64,000 nucleotides of DNA from Comamonadaceae bacterium (GTDB lineage: Bacteria; Pseudomonadota; Gammaproteobacteria; Burkholderiales; Burkholderiaceae_C), in assembly GCA_947375135.1 (NCBI GenBank), contig CANCER010000007.1:62001-126000 (forward strand), read 5' to 3'. The notes beneath the pieces were generated by a model. That model was not told the origin of the DNA, did not search any database, and saw nothing but the letters and a program-made list of their open reading frames with translations. How positions within the stretch are numbered: position 1 is the stretch's first letter; each line of letters opens with the position of its first letter. The translations under genes and the position numbers were made by a program. Below, piece after piece: positions 26,049-33,491 of the stretch.

Positions 26049-26537
26049 ATGAAATCATTCTTCCGTACACACCGCGTCTGGATCGCTGCCGGCCTGGCAG
26101 CCTGCATGTCACTGGGCAGCGTCGTTGCCACTGCGCATGGCGACGTGGTGCCGCAATCCGTAGACACCCACACGCTTCCCCAACTGGGCGACAAGTGGCT
26201 TGAAAACAATCCCTATTCCACCGGCGAAGCCCACAAGGAAGCGCTGCGCATCGGCACCTCGGCCTACAACCAGAACTGTGCGCGCTGCCACGGCCTGGAA
26301 GCGATTTCCGGCGGTGTCTCGCCCGATCTGCGCAAGCTCGACAACGACTGTATGAGCCTGGGCAGTGACGAGAAGAAGCTGGCCTGCTTTCAGGAAATCA
26401 ACGATTACTTTGTCTCCACCGTGCGCCGCGGCCGCGCCCGTGATGGCCGTGTCTACATGCCTCCGTTTGAAGGTATCCTGACGCAGGAAGCCATGTGGTC
26501 CATCAAGACCTATCTGGAAACACGGCGCGAACCCTGA
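26049..26537 (+). CDS. pedF: Cytochrome c-550, PedF-like
   Basis: The 162-aa protein has a signal segment (MKSFFRTHRVWIAAGLAACMSLGSVVATAHG), a haem site C77-A-R-C80-H81 and a second Cys pair C101/C113 ('NDCMSLGSDEKKLACF') typical of PedF-type cytochromes c-550, where it probably forms a disulfide. The likely axial Met is in 'YMPPFEG'. In P. putida PedF accepts electrons from the PQQ alcohol dehydrogenases. It starts behind a sigma-54 promoter and is followed after 63 bases by a MoxJ/XoxJ-like gene. Two candidate cytochrome acceptors (this and 18355) therefore exist for one dehydrogenase. Confidence 0.88.
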   Translation: MKSFFRTHRVWIAAGLAACMSLGSVVATAHGDVVPQSVDTHTLPQLGDKWLENNPYSTGEAHKEALRIGTSAYNQNCARCHGLEAISGGVSPDLRKLDNDCMSLGSDEKKLACFQEINDYFVSTVRRGRARDGRVYMPPFEGILTQEAMWSIKTYLETRREP

Positions 26538-26600
26538 GCGGTTTGCCGCCCCGGCAGAAAATGCGGCCCATCCTTACAAAACAATCAGGAGACTGGATAG

Positions 26601-27491
26601 ATGAATCGTCGTGTTAACCCGCAGGCCGCAGGCCTGATTCCCCGCCGTAGCTTTCTGGCCGCAGCCCTGCCGCTGGCCCTGGGCTTGCCTGCTTTGGTTC
26701 AGGCGCAGGAAAAGACGGCCCTGGAGAAAATCCGCGCCAGCGGGGTCCTGAAGATCGCGCTCTACAAAGACAACGAACCCTACTCCGACGGCAACATGGC
26801 CAAGATGACGGGCTTGGACGTGAGTCTGGGCCAGGCACTGGCCAAGGCGTTGCAACTAAGCCCCTCCTTCCTGCCCTTTGATGCCGGTGAGAACATGGGC
26901 GATGACCTGCGCAACATGGTCTGGAAGGGCCATTACCTGGGCTATGGGCCGGCGGACGTCATGCTGCACGTGCCGGTGGACAAGTACTTCATGGGCGAAA
27001 ACCGCCAAGCCTTTATCTTCGCGCCCTATGTGCGTGAACACCTGGTGGTGCTGTCGAATGCCAAGGAGCTGGACTCGGTGCGCAGTCCTGAAGAGTTGAA
27101 AGGCCGCAAAGTCACGGTGGAGCAGGGCACGGGTGCCGCCAGCGCCATGATGGGCTATGGCGGTGGCATGCTGAGCAGCAACGTGTCGATTTTCAAGAGC
27201 GGATTAGAGGCGGCCAGTACGGTGCTGATGGGCAAGGCCGATGCTGCCTTTGTCTCGCTGGCGCAAGCCGAGGCCGCCATTTTCCAGATGAAGCTGGACC
27301 GCAAGGACTGGTCCTTCTCCAAACTCAATATGCCCGGCGTGCCGCCCAACGGCTGGCCTTTGGGCATGGCCGTCAAGGCCGATAGCAAAGAACTCGCCAC
27401 GCTGCTGGACAATGCGCTGGATGCGATGCGCGCGAGCGGTGAGTTGTTGGCCATCTTCCAGTCACACGGCCTGACACTCGCAGCCCCCTGA
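26601..27491 (+). CDS. MoxJ/XoxJ-like periplasmic binding protein of quinoprotein dehydrogenases
   Basis: ATG 26601 follows CAGGAGA; 296 aa. A twin-Arg-like export signal ('IPRRSFLAAALPLALGLPALVQAQ') leads into a type 2 periplasmic-binding fold ('ALEKIRASGVLKIALYKDNEPYSDG', 'MTGLDVSLGQALAKAL', 'ADVMLHVPVDKYF'). It lacks a cognate ABC permease nearby. This is the family called quinoprotein dehydrogenase-associated putative substrate-binding protein (MoxJ-2/XoxJ), thought to help activate or mature the dehydrogenase. The PQQ enzyme and the PedF cytochrome gene next door support that role. Confidence 0.85.
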   Translation: MNRRVNPQAAGLIPRRSFLAAALPLALGLPALVQAQEKTALEKIRASGVLKIALYKDNEPYSDGNMAKMTGLDVSLGQALAKALQLSPSFLPFDAGENMGDDLRNMVWKGHYLGYGPADVMLHVPVDKYFMGENRQAFIFAPYVREHLVVLSNAKELDSVRSPEELKGRKVTVEQGTGAASAMMGYGGGMLSSNVSIFKSGLEAASTVLMGKADAAFVSLAQAEAAIFQMKLDRKDWSFSKLNMPGVPPNGWPLGMAVKADSKELATLLDNALDAMRASGELLAIFQSHGLTLAAP

Positions 27492-27499
27492 AGGAAATC

Positions 27500-27521
27500 T
27501 GCCCCCATCGCCGTAGGGGCA
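27500..27521. other. Short hairpin between convergent genes
   Basis: TGCCCC-(10 bases)-GGGGCA lies between the xoxJ-like stop and the receptor stop. It could mark the end of both transcripts, but no T-run follows on either strand. Confidence 0.3.
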
Positions 27522-27533
27522 CGCACTCTCCCT

Positions 27534-29813
27534 CTAGAACTTGGCTTGAACGCCCGCGTACAGCGTACGCGGCGCACCCTGGCTTCTGAACTGTTCGGCC
27601 GTGCCGGTGGTGAGGTTGTTGGTGGCCAGGGCGCCATAACCGGCGTACTTCACATCGAACAGGTTGTTGACACCCGCATACAGGTTGAACGACTTGTTCA
27701 CGCTGTGGTTGGCGTCCAGCTTGACGGTGGTGAAGCCCGGCACCTGGCCGTTCACGTCGGCGTTGTTTTCATCGCCGCGCGCAAAGGTCGGTCCCTGCGC
27801 CTGCAGCGTCAGACCCAGGCGCGTCTTGCCGTCCAGCGCGTAGCTCACACGCCCCTTGAACACCCACTGCGGAATGCCGGGGATGAAGTCGCCCGGTTTG
27901 ACGGCTACCGATGGCGCACTGTTGGCGGGGTTGGCCACCAGGAAGCTGGACTGGTAGGTGGCTTCGATCCAGTCGATATCGACGGCGTAATCCACCGAGG
28001 CAACGCGCCCTTCCAGCCCCCACTCCAGGCCCTGGCGCAGGGTCTGTCCCACATTGGAAAAGTAGCCGCTGCTCAGGCTGCTCTGGTTGAACAAAATGTC
28101 GTTGTCCAGTGCCGTGCGGTAGTAGGCGGCACGCCATTTCAGGCGGTTGCCGAAATTGCCGCGCATACCCACTTCGTAGGTTCTGGAGACCACGGGGCTC
28201 AGCTCCGGGTCGGCCCCAAAGGCATTGGGTACCCCGGAGCAGGGCACGGCCGGGTCGGAGCAGGCCAGTTCGATGGCCGAGGGGGTGCGAAAGCCCTCGG
28301 CGTAATTGGCAAAGGCAATCCAGTTCGGCGCCAGCAAATAGGTCAGCCCCAGAGAGGGGTTGAGGCGCTGGTACACATGGTCGCCGCTGACATCGGTAAG
28401 CGTGCCCGCCGCAACCGATGAGGTGCTGTCGCACAGGCCATTCGGGTCCACGCACGACTGGCCGGACAACTTGAGCGTGGCGTAGTCGTAGCGCGCCGAG
28501 GCGGTGATGGACAACTGATCCGTCGCATCCAAGGTGCTGGTGGCGAACAGGCCCAGACGCTGGTTGTCGGACTGCACATCGGCCTGCGGCAGGTAGCTGC
28601 CCACGCCGACCAGGCCACGGCTGGCATCCACCGTGGCGTGTTGGCCCCGGTTGTTGAACGCGGTGTGGCTGAACTCGGTGTTCAGGCCCAGGGTGGCCAC
28701 CTGGTTCATGGTCCAGAGCGGGTCGGTGTTGGTCCACTGGGCGTTGGCCCCCCCAATGGACTGGGTGTAGTGGGCCAGCAGGTTGGCGGCAGGGCAGTCG
28801 GCGATGGCCACGCAGCCCGCGTCATTGGTGGACGCGCTGACCAGACCATTGATATTGCTGTTGAGGATGTCGCGCGTCAGGCTGCGGGTGTAGAGGTTGC
28901 CCGCAAAACTGTTGGACGCGTCGGCTTCCCAATGCCCCTGCAGGTTGACGGTGGTGTTTTGCGTGGCCGCGTAGTCGGGGTGCGAATAGCCCTGCTGCGC
29001 GTTGTCCAGCATGGACAGCGGCACGGTCTGGTTGCCATAGAGCAGGTTGTCGGCTGCCAGCAGCGAGAGAGCGACTTCCCCGTGCTCGCCATATGCCGTG
29101 TACTTGCCGAAGAACTGGCGCAGTTTGCTTGGGTTGTTGGCAGCCCAGCCATCGTCGTTGGCAACCGATGCGGCGAAGTACAGATCGCTGTCATCGCCGT
29201 GGCTGCCGTGCTCTGCATCCACCGTGCGCCGTCCGAACGAGCCGATGCCGATGCCGCCCTGGCTGCCTTTCACGCTGTTGCCGTTTTTGCTGCTCAGGCT
29301 GAGGGCGCCGCCCAGGGTGTTGAGCCCATAGACCGGGTTGGAGCCGGGTATGACGGTGACCTTGTCGATCGCGAGTTGGGGCAGCAGGTCCCAGGACACC
29401 ACGTCACCAAAGGGTTCGTTGATGCGCATGCCATCCAGGAACACCGACAGACCTTGCGGCGTGCCCAGCGAGGGCGAGGCGGTAAAGCCGCGGTAATTCA
29501 GGTCCGCACTGAAGGGGTTGCCCTGGGTGTCATTGAGGCTCATGGAGCCCAGCGACTGGCTCAGGCGCTGGGTCAAATCCTGGGTGGGGGTGTCCAGTGC
29601 ATCGTGCGACAGGGTTTGCACATTGCCGGCAAACTTGCCGACTGGAATGCCGGTGCCCGCGACCGGTGTGGTGGCAATCACCGTCACCTCGGGCAGTGTG
29701 CTTGCCGGCTGCGCCGCGTTCTGGGCATTGACCGGAAAGCTGGCTGCCAAGGCCAGGGTTACGGGCAGCAGCGCATACCCTGCGCGCAGGGGTGGGGTCA
29801 ACTGAATTTTCAT
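27534..29813 (-). CDS. TonB-dependent outer-membrane receptor, candidate lanthanide-chelate receptor
   Basis: The 759-aa protein has a signal peptide ending at about 'FPVNAQ', a plug domain (about 40-165: 'LPEVTVIATTP', 'LNYRGFTASPSLGTPQGLSVFLDG', 'GSNPVYGLNTLGGALSL') and a 22-strand barrel ending in aromatic 'YAGVQAKF'. Such receptors import metal chelates using TonB energy. It lies 31 bases downstream of the PedB-like gene, in the same operon and under the same sigma-54 promoter. In Methylorubrum the receptor LutH imports lanthanide chelates beside a related ABC system, so a lanthanophore role is inferred. Iron or PQQ uptake is the alternative. Confidence 0.88.
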   Translation of the reverse strand: MKIQLTPPLRAGYALLPVTLALAASFPVNAQNAAQPASTLPEVTVIATTPVAGTGIPVGKFAGNVQTLSHDALDTPTQDLTQRLSQSLGSMSLNDTQGNPFSADLNYRGFTASPSLGTPQGLSVFLDGMRINEPFGDVVSWDLLPQLAIDKVTVIPGSNPVYGLNTLGGALSLSSKNGNSVKGSQGGIGIGSFGRRTVDAEHGSHGDDSDLYFAASVANDDGWAANNPSKLRQFFGKYTAYGEHGEVALSLLAADNLLYGNQTVPLSMLDNAQQGYSHPDYAATQNTTVNLQGHWEADASNSFAGNLYTRSLTRDILNSNINGLVSASTNDAGCVAIADCPAANLLAHYTQSIGGANAQWTNTDPLWTMNQVATLGLNTEFSHTAFNNRGQHATVDASRGLVGVGSYLPQADVQSDNQRLGLFATSTLDATDQLSITASARYDYATLKLSGQSCVDPNGLCDSTSSVAAGTLTDVSGDHVYQRLNPSLGLTYLLAPNWIAFANYAEGFRTPSAIELACSDPAVPCSGVPNAFGADPELSPVVSRTYEVGMRGNFGNRLKWRAAYYRTALDNDILFNQSSLSSGYFSNVGQTLRQGLEWGLEGRVASVDYAVDIDWIEATYQSSFLVANPANSAPSVAVKPGDFIPGIPQWVFKGRVSYALDGKTRLGLTLQAQGPTFARGDENNADVNGQVPGFTTVKLDANHSVNKSFNLYAGVNNLFDVKYAGYGALATNNLTTGTAEQFRSQGAPRTLYAGVQAKF

Positions 29814-29844
29814 ATTCGTCTGGATATCCGGAGGCTTGCGGCAG

Positions 29845-30816
29845 TCAGTTGGTCAGGATGCTGTGCGGTTCGCGCCCTACCGGCACGGTTTTCAGAGCCT
29901 TGCGGTTGGCGGTGTCGATGATGGTCATGTCGTCCGACTGGCCGTTGGCCACATACAGGCGTGTGCCCTCCTTGTTCAGGGCCAGGCCCCAGGCGCGCTT
30001 GCCTACCAGGGCCAGGCCGCGCACGGTGCGTGTGGCTACATCCACCTCTGCCACATGGTTGGCGCGTCCCAGCGCCACCCAAACGGTTTTGGCGTCGGCA
30101 CTCATCAGCATGCCCACTGGTGTGATGTCGGCGCTGCGCATGCCTTGCACCTCGAATTTCAGCGTCTGCTTGACCTTCATGGCGGCGGTGTCAATGATGC
30201 TGACGCTGGAGCCGAGTTCGTTGGTCACCCACAGCTCCGCCGCGTCGGGCGTGATGGCAAAGCGGCGCGGCCGCATGCCGGTCTTGACCTGGCCCACCGA
30301 CTTGCGCGTGGCCACGTCCACCTTGTAGACCGCATTGGCCACCTCGGAGGTGACGAACACATACTTGCCGTCAGCAGTTGCCAGCACGCCCTCGGGCTCG
30401 GCACCGGTCTTGACCGAGAACAGCGGCTTCTTGCTCGCCACGTCATAAGCGGCCAGTTGGCTGCCGTCTTCAATGGACACATAGGCGGTTTTGGAGTCCG
30501 GCGACAGGGCAAAAATCTCCGGGCTCTCGCCCGTGGGGATGCTGTCCACCAGCTTGCCCGCCACCACATCCACCACGCCGATCTGGTCGCTGTCGCCGCA
30601 GGCCGTCATGATTTGCTTCTTGTCGTGGGCCCAAGCCATGTGGCGCGGGCGCTGGCAGACTGCAACGGAGCGGATCACCTTGCCGTCGGCATCCATTTGC
30701 AGGATGGCGTTGTCCTTCTCGCTGCTGACGAATACATCGGCGTGTGCCTTGATGCTCTGCACTGCGAACAACAACGCCGCGCTGGCCAGTAGGACGCGGA
30801 AAAATCGGCTTTGCAT
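29845..30816 (-). CDS. pedB: PedB-like secreted beta-propeller (YVTN/NHL repeats), PQQ-associated
   Basis: ATG 30816 begins a 323-aa protein with signal MQSRFFRVLLASAALLFAVQSIKAHA. Seven propeller blades follow, visible as repeats such as 'DVFVSSEKDNAILQMDADGKVIRSV', 'KYVFVTSEVANAVYKVDVATRKSVGQVKTGMRPR' and 'LYVANGQSDDMTIIDTANRKALKTVPVGREPHSI'. It belongs to the PQQ-dependent catabolism-associated beta-propeller family (PedB), encoded with PedA1A2C transporters. A role as periplasmic metal or chelate handler is plausible but unproven. It is the first gene after a sigma-54 promoter and is divergent from the PedA1 ATPase gene. Confidence 0.88.
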   Translation of the reverse strand: MQSRFFRVLLASAALLFAVQSIKAHADVFVSSEKDNAILQMDADGKVIRSVAVCQRPRHMAWAHDKKQIMTACGDSDQIGVVDVVAGKLVDSIPTGESPEIFALSPDSKTAYVSIEDGSQLAAYDVASKKPLFSVKTGAEPEGVLATADGKYVFVTSEVANAVYKVDVATRKSVGQVKTGMRPRRFAITPDAAELWVTNELGSSVSIIDTAAMKVKQTLKFEVQGMRSADITPVGMLMSADAKTVWVALGRANHVAEVDVATRTVRGLALVGKRAWGLALNKEGTRLYVANGQSDDMTIIDTANRKALKTVPVGREPHSILTN

Positions 30817-30834
30817 GGTGGTCTCTTTCTTGTG

Positions 30835-30904
30835 TGTCACAGGGGGACAGGTTGTCATCAAAGTCGCAATATATATGCCACAGAGAGCCCTTGCGGGTGT
30901 CACA
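30835..30904 (-). promoter_or_regulatory. Sigma-54 promoter of pedB and the receptor gene
   Basis: On the minus strand TGGCAT-ATATA-TTGC (30880 down to 30866) is an exact -24/-12 element, about 50 bases before the pedB start. TGTCACA occurs upstream at 30898-30904, shared with the divergent pedA1 promoter, and again downstream at 30835-30841. Confidence 0.78.
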
Positions 30905-30911
30905 CCTTGGC

Positions 30912-30926
30912 AGGCACAGATCCTGC
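30912..30926 (+). promoter_or_regulatory. Candidate sigma-54 promoter of pedA1
   Basis: AGGCAC-AGATC-CTGC keeps GG and GC at the correct 10-base spacing but departs from consensus at two outer positions. It lies 26 bases before the pedA1 start, close enough to make the leader very short. TGTCACA at 30898-30904 sits immediately upstream. Confidence 0.5.
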
Positions 30927-30951
30927 TGCGCAAGGGTAGACTCCAACGCCT

Positions 30952-31731
30952 ATGACGCACCCTCAAACAACCCACCAAGCCCCCCCGGTGCTGATTGCCA
31001 CCGCGCTGCAAAAATCCTACGGGGCCAAGGTGGCGCTCCAGTCGGTCAGCATGTCGCTGTACCCCGGGCAGTTCGTCGCGCTGCTGGGGCCTAACGGGGC
31101 CGGCAAGTCCACGCTGGTGCAATTGCTCAGCGGGCTTTTTGTGCCGGATAAGGGCGATTTGTCGGTGCTGGGTTTTGATATCCGCAAGAACGCGCCCAAG
31201 GCACTGGCCGGGCTGGGCGTGGTGTTCCAGCAGTCCTCGCTGGACCTGGACCTGAGCATCCGCGCCAACCTGCTGTTCCACACCGATCTGCACGGCATGG
31301 CGCGCAGGACGGCGCTGGAAAGAATCCAGACCGGGCTGGAGCAGCATGGTCTGCAAGGCCAGGAGGGTGTGGCCGTGCGCGCGCTGTCCGGCGGCAACCG
31401 GCGCAAGGTGGAGCTGATTCGCGCGCTCTTGCACCAGCCGAAATTTTTGTTGATGGACGAGGCCACCGTGGGCTTGGACCCGGCCTCGCGCCATGACCTG
31501 ATGCGCTCGGTGGAGGCCTTGGCAAAGGCCGGTGAAGTGGCGGTGCTCTGGGCCACGCACCTGGTAGACGAAGTGGCCAACGCCGACCGCGTGCTGGTGC
31601 TCAACCAGGGCGGGATCGTGTTTGATGGCTTGCCCTCCGAACTCATCGCGCAGTCCGGCGGGTTGAGTCTGGAGCAGGCGTTCCTCAAGTTGTGTCCGCA
31701 GGCTTCGGGCAAGGGGCGCGTTGCGGCCTGA
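30952..31731 (+). CDS. pedA1: PedA1-like ABC transporter ATP-binding protein of the PQQ alcohol dehydrogenase system
   Basis: This 259-aa ATPase has Walker A 'GPNGAGKST', signature 'LSGGNRRKVEL', Walker B 'FLLMDEAT' and a switch His in 'WATHLVDEV'. It matches the ABC-2-type ATPase family named for the PQQ-dependent alcohol dehydrogenase system. It should drive the PedC-like permease (12363) with the PedA2-like binding protein (11197), although those genes are 18 kb away. It is divergent from pedB and shares its regulatory region. Ribosome-site match is poor (AAGGG is 17 bases away). Confidence 0.88.
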   Translation: MTHPQTTHQAPPVLIATALQKSYGAKVALQSVSMSLYPGQFVALLGPNGAGKSTLVQLLSGLFVPDKGDLSVLGFDIRKNAPKALAGLGVVFQQSSLDLDLSIRANLLFHTDLHGMARRTALERIQTGLEQHGLQGQEGVAVRALSGGNRRKVELIRALLHQPKFLLMDEATVGLDPASRHDLMRSVEALAKAGEVAVLWATHLVDEVANADRVLVLNQGGIVFDGLPSELIAQSGGLSLEQAFLKLCPQASGKGRVAA

Positions 31732-31806
31732 GCCTGCGCGGGTGTGCAGGTGGGCGATGGGCTGCTGGCTGGCATTGCCGTGCAGGGCCGGCGATCACGG
31801 AGTCGC

Positions 31807-32454
31807 TCAGGCCGCAGCGAAGGCCCGCAGCCCGGCCATGCAGGCAGCCTGCGGGTCGCTGGCCTGCGTCACCGCGCTGACCACCGCCACCCCCTGCACG
31901 CCGCAGGCCAGCACCCCCGGCAGCCGTTCCAGCGAGATGCCGCCTATGGCCACCACCGGGCAGGGGCTGACCTGCCCTGTCCACGTCCGCAGGCGCTCCA
32001 GGCCCACCGCTTCATATGGCATGACCTTGAGGGTGGTGGGGTAGACCGGCCCGATCGCCAGATAGGAAGGCTTTGCGGCTTGCGCGATCGCCCATTCCCC
32101 GGGCGTGTGGGTGCTCAGGCCCAGGCGCATGCCGGAGGCGCGTAGCTGCTCGCGTTCGGCGCTGCCCAGTGCCGCCCAGTCTTCCTGCCCCAGATGCACA
32201 CCATAGGCACCCTCTGCCAGGGCCAGCCGCCAATGGTCATTGATAAAGACCTGCGCACCCGCATGGGCACGGCCTGCGGCCACGGCCGCGCGCACCTGCT
32301 GCGTCAGCGCTTCGGTGTTGTCGGAAAGTGGCTTGTAGCGCAGTTGGATGGTGCGTACGCCCCAGGCCAGGAGACGCGGTACCCACTCTGCATCCGGGAC
32401 CACGGGATAAAAACCGGGTGCGACTGTGAGTGGCGCAAACGCAGGTGTTGTCAT
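31807..32454 (-). CDS. thiE: Thiamine phosphate synthase
   Basis: The 215-aa TIM barrel has ThiE features: 'RTIQLRYK', 'VFINDHWRLALAEGAYGVHLGQEDW', 'GLSTHTPGEWAIA' and 'YLAIGPVYPTTLK'. The final stretch reads 'VVAIGGISLERL' and 'GVQGVAVVSAV'. It joins hydroxymethylpyrimidine diphosphate with the thiazole phosphate carboxylate to give thiamine phosphate. It is the last gene of the riboswitch-controlled thiOSGE operon, 10 bases behind thiG. Confidence 0.92.
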   Translation of the reverse strand: MTTPAFAPLTVAPGFYPVVPDAEWVPRLLAWGVRTIQLRYKPLSDNTEALTQQVRAAVAAGRAHAGAQVFINDHWRLALAEGAYGVHLGQEDWAALGSAEREQLRASGMRLGLSTHTPGEWAIAQAAKPSYLAIGPVYPTTLKVMPYEAVGLERLRTWTGQVSPCPVVAIGGISLERLPGVLACGVQGVAVVSAVTQASDPQAACMAGLRAFAAA

Positions 32455-32464
32455 ACAAATTCCT

Positions 32465-33280
32465 TCATTGCGCGTGCCAGAACGGCATGCCGACGGTGGG
32501 GGTGGATGCCTGGGCAGCGCTGCGCTCCGGCATGGGGGTGGATTCAAAAGCGGCACGCCCGGCAGACACGGCCTGGGCAAAGGCCCGCGCCATGCGCACC
32601 GGGTCGCCGGCCTGTGCCACCGCTGTGTTCAGCAGCACCGCATCAAAGCCGAACTCCATCACCTGCGCGGCATGCGAAGGCAGGCCCAGCCCGGCATCCA
32701 CCACCAGCACCGCGTCCGGCATTCTGCGGCGCATGGTTTCCAGCGCATAGGGGTTCAGGGGGCCGCGGCCGGTGCCAATCGGTGCGGCCCAGGGCATGAC
32801 AGCCGCACAGCCCGCGCCGTGCAGACGCTGGGCCATCACCAGGTCATCTGTGGTGTAGGCAAACACGGCAAAGCCGTCACGCGCCAGGCGGGTGGCGGCG
32901 TCCAGCGTGGCGATCAGATCCGGCTGCAAGGTGTAGTCATCGCCAATCACCTCCAGCTTGATCCAGTGCGTGCCAAAAATTTCACGCGCCATTTGGGCCA
33001 GCGTGATCGCCTCCTCAGCGCTGTGGCAGCCCGCCGTATTGGGCAGGACATGGCAACCCAGCGACTGGACCCGCTGCCAGAAATGGTTGCCGCCACCGCT
33101 CTCCGGCTGCAGCCGGCGCAGGCCCACCGTGACGACCTCTGTGCCGCTCGCGCCCACCGCGTCGCTCAGCACGTGCAGCGAGGGGTAATGCGCGGTGCCC
33201 AGCAACATGCGGCTTGCCAGTGGCACGCCGGCAACCTGCCAGCATCCGTGCGGATCCTGATGCGCCGTGTTCTTTTCCAT
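32465..33280 (-). CDS. thiG: Thiazole synthase
   Basis: ATG 33280 is preceded by GGAGG; 271 aa. The ThiG barrel is recognised by '[31 protein letters not shown]', '[22 protein letters not shown]', the Schiff-base Lys in '[10 protein letters not shown]', '[18 protein letters not shown]' and '[19 protein letters not shown]'. It builds the thiazole phosphate from deoxyxylulose phosphate, dehydroglycine and ThiS thiocarboxylate. Its start lies 2 bases beyond the thiS stop. The C-terminus has an Ala/Thr-rich tail. Confidence 0.95.
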   Translation of the reverse strand: MEKNTAHQDPHGCWQVAGVPLASRMLLGTAHYPSLHVLSDAVGASGTEVVTVGLRRLQPESGGGNHFWQRVQSLGCHVLPNTAGCHSAEEAITLAQMAREIFGTHWIKLEVIGDDYTLQPDLIATLDAATRLARDGFAVFAYTTDDLVMAQRLHGAGCAAVMPWAAPIGTGRGPLNPYALETMRRRMPDAVLVVDAGLGLPSHAAQVMEFGFDAVLLNTAVAQAGDPVRMARAFAQAVSAGRAAFESTPMPERSAAQASTPTVGMPFWHAQ

Positions 33281-33281
33281 A

Positions 33282-33491
33282 TCAGCCTCCGGTAATGGGT
33301 GCAATCACGTCCACGCGATCGCCTTGCAGGAGTGCCCGCTGCGGCCATTGCACACGCGGAACGAATGTGTTGTTGATGGCGCAGGCAAAGGCACTGTTGA
33401 GCGCATGGCCGCGCTCCAGCAGCAGGTCCTGCAGATGGGGGGCGCGTGTCTGATACGGCTCACCGTTGATATGGATTTCAAGAGGTGTCAT
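33282..33491 (-). CDS. thiS: Sulfur carrier protein ThiS
   Basis: A 69-aa ubiquitin-like protein that ends in the required Gly-Gly ('[10 protein letters not shown]'), the residue thiocarboxylated by ThiF. It begins [15 protein letters not shown]. The start overlaps the end of thiO and the stop is 1 base from the thiG start, so all three are translationally coupled. Confidence 0.95.
   Translation of the reverse strand: MTPLEIHINGEPYQTRAPHLQDLLLERGHALNSAFACAINNTFVPRVQWPQRALLQGDRVDVIAPITGG

Noticed and set aside
27500-27521. Bidirectional intrinsic terminator
   Set aside because: 6-bp stem only and no T-run on either strand; listed as a hairpin, not a terminator.
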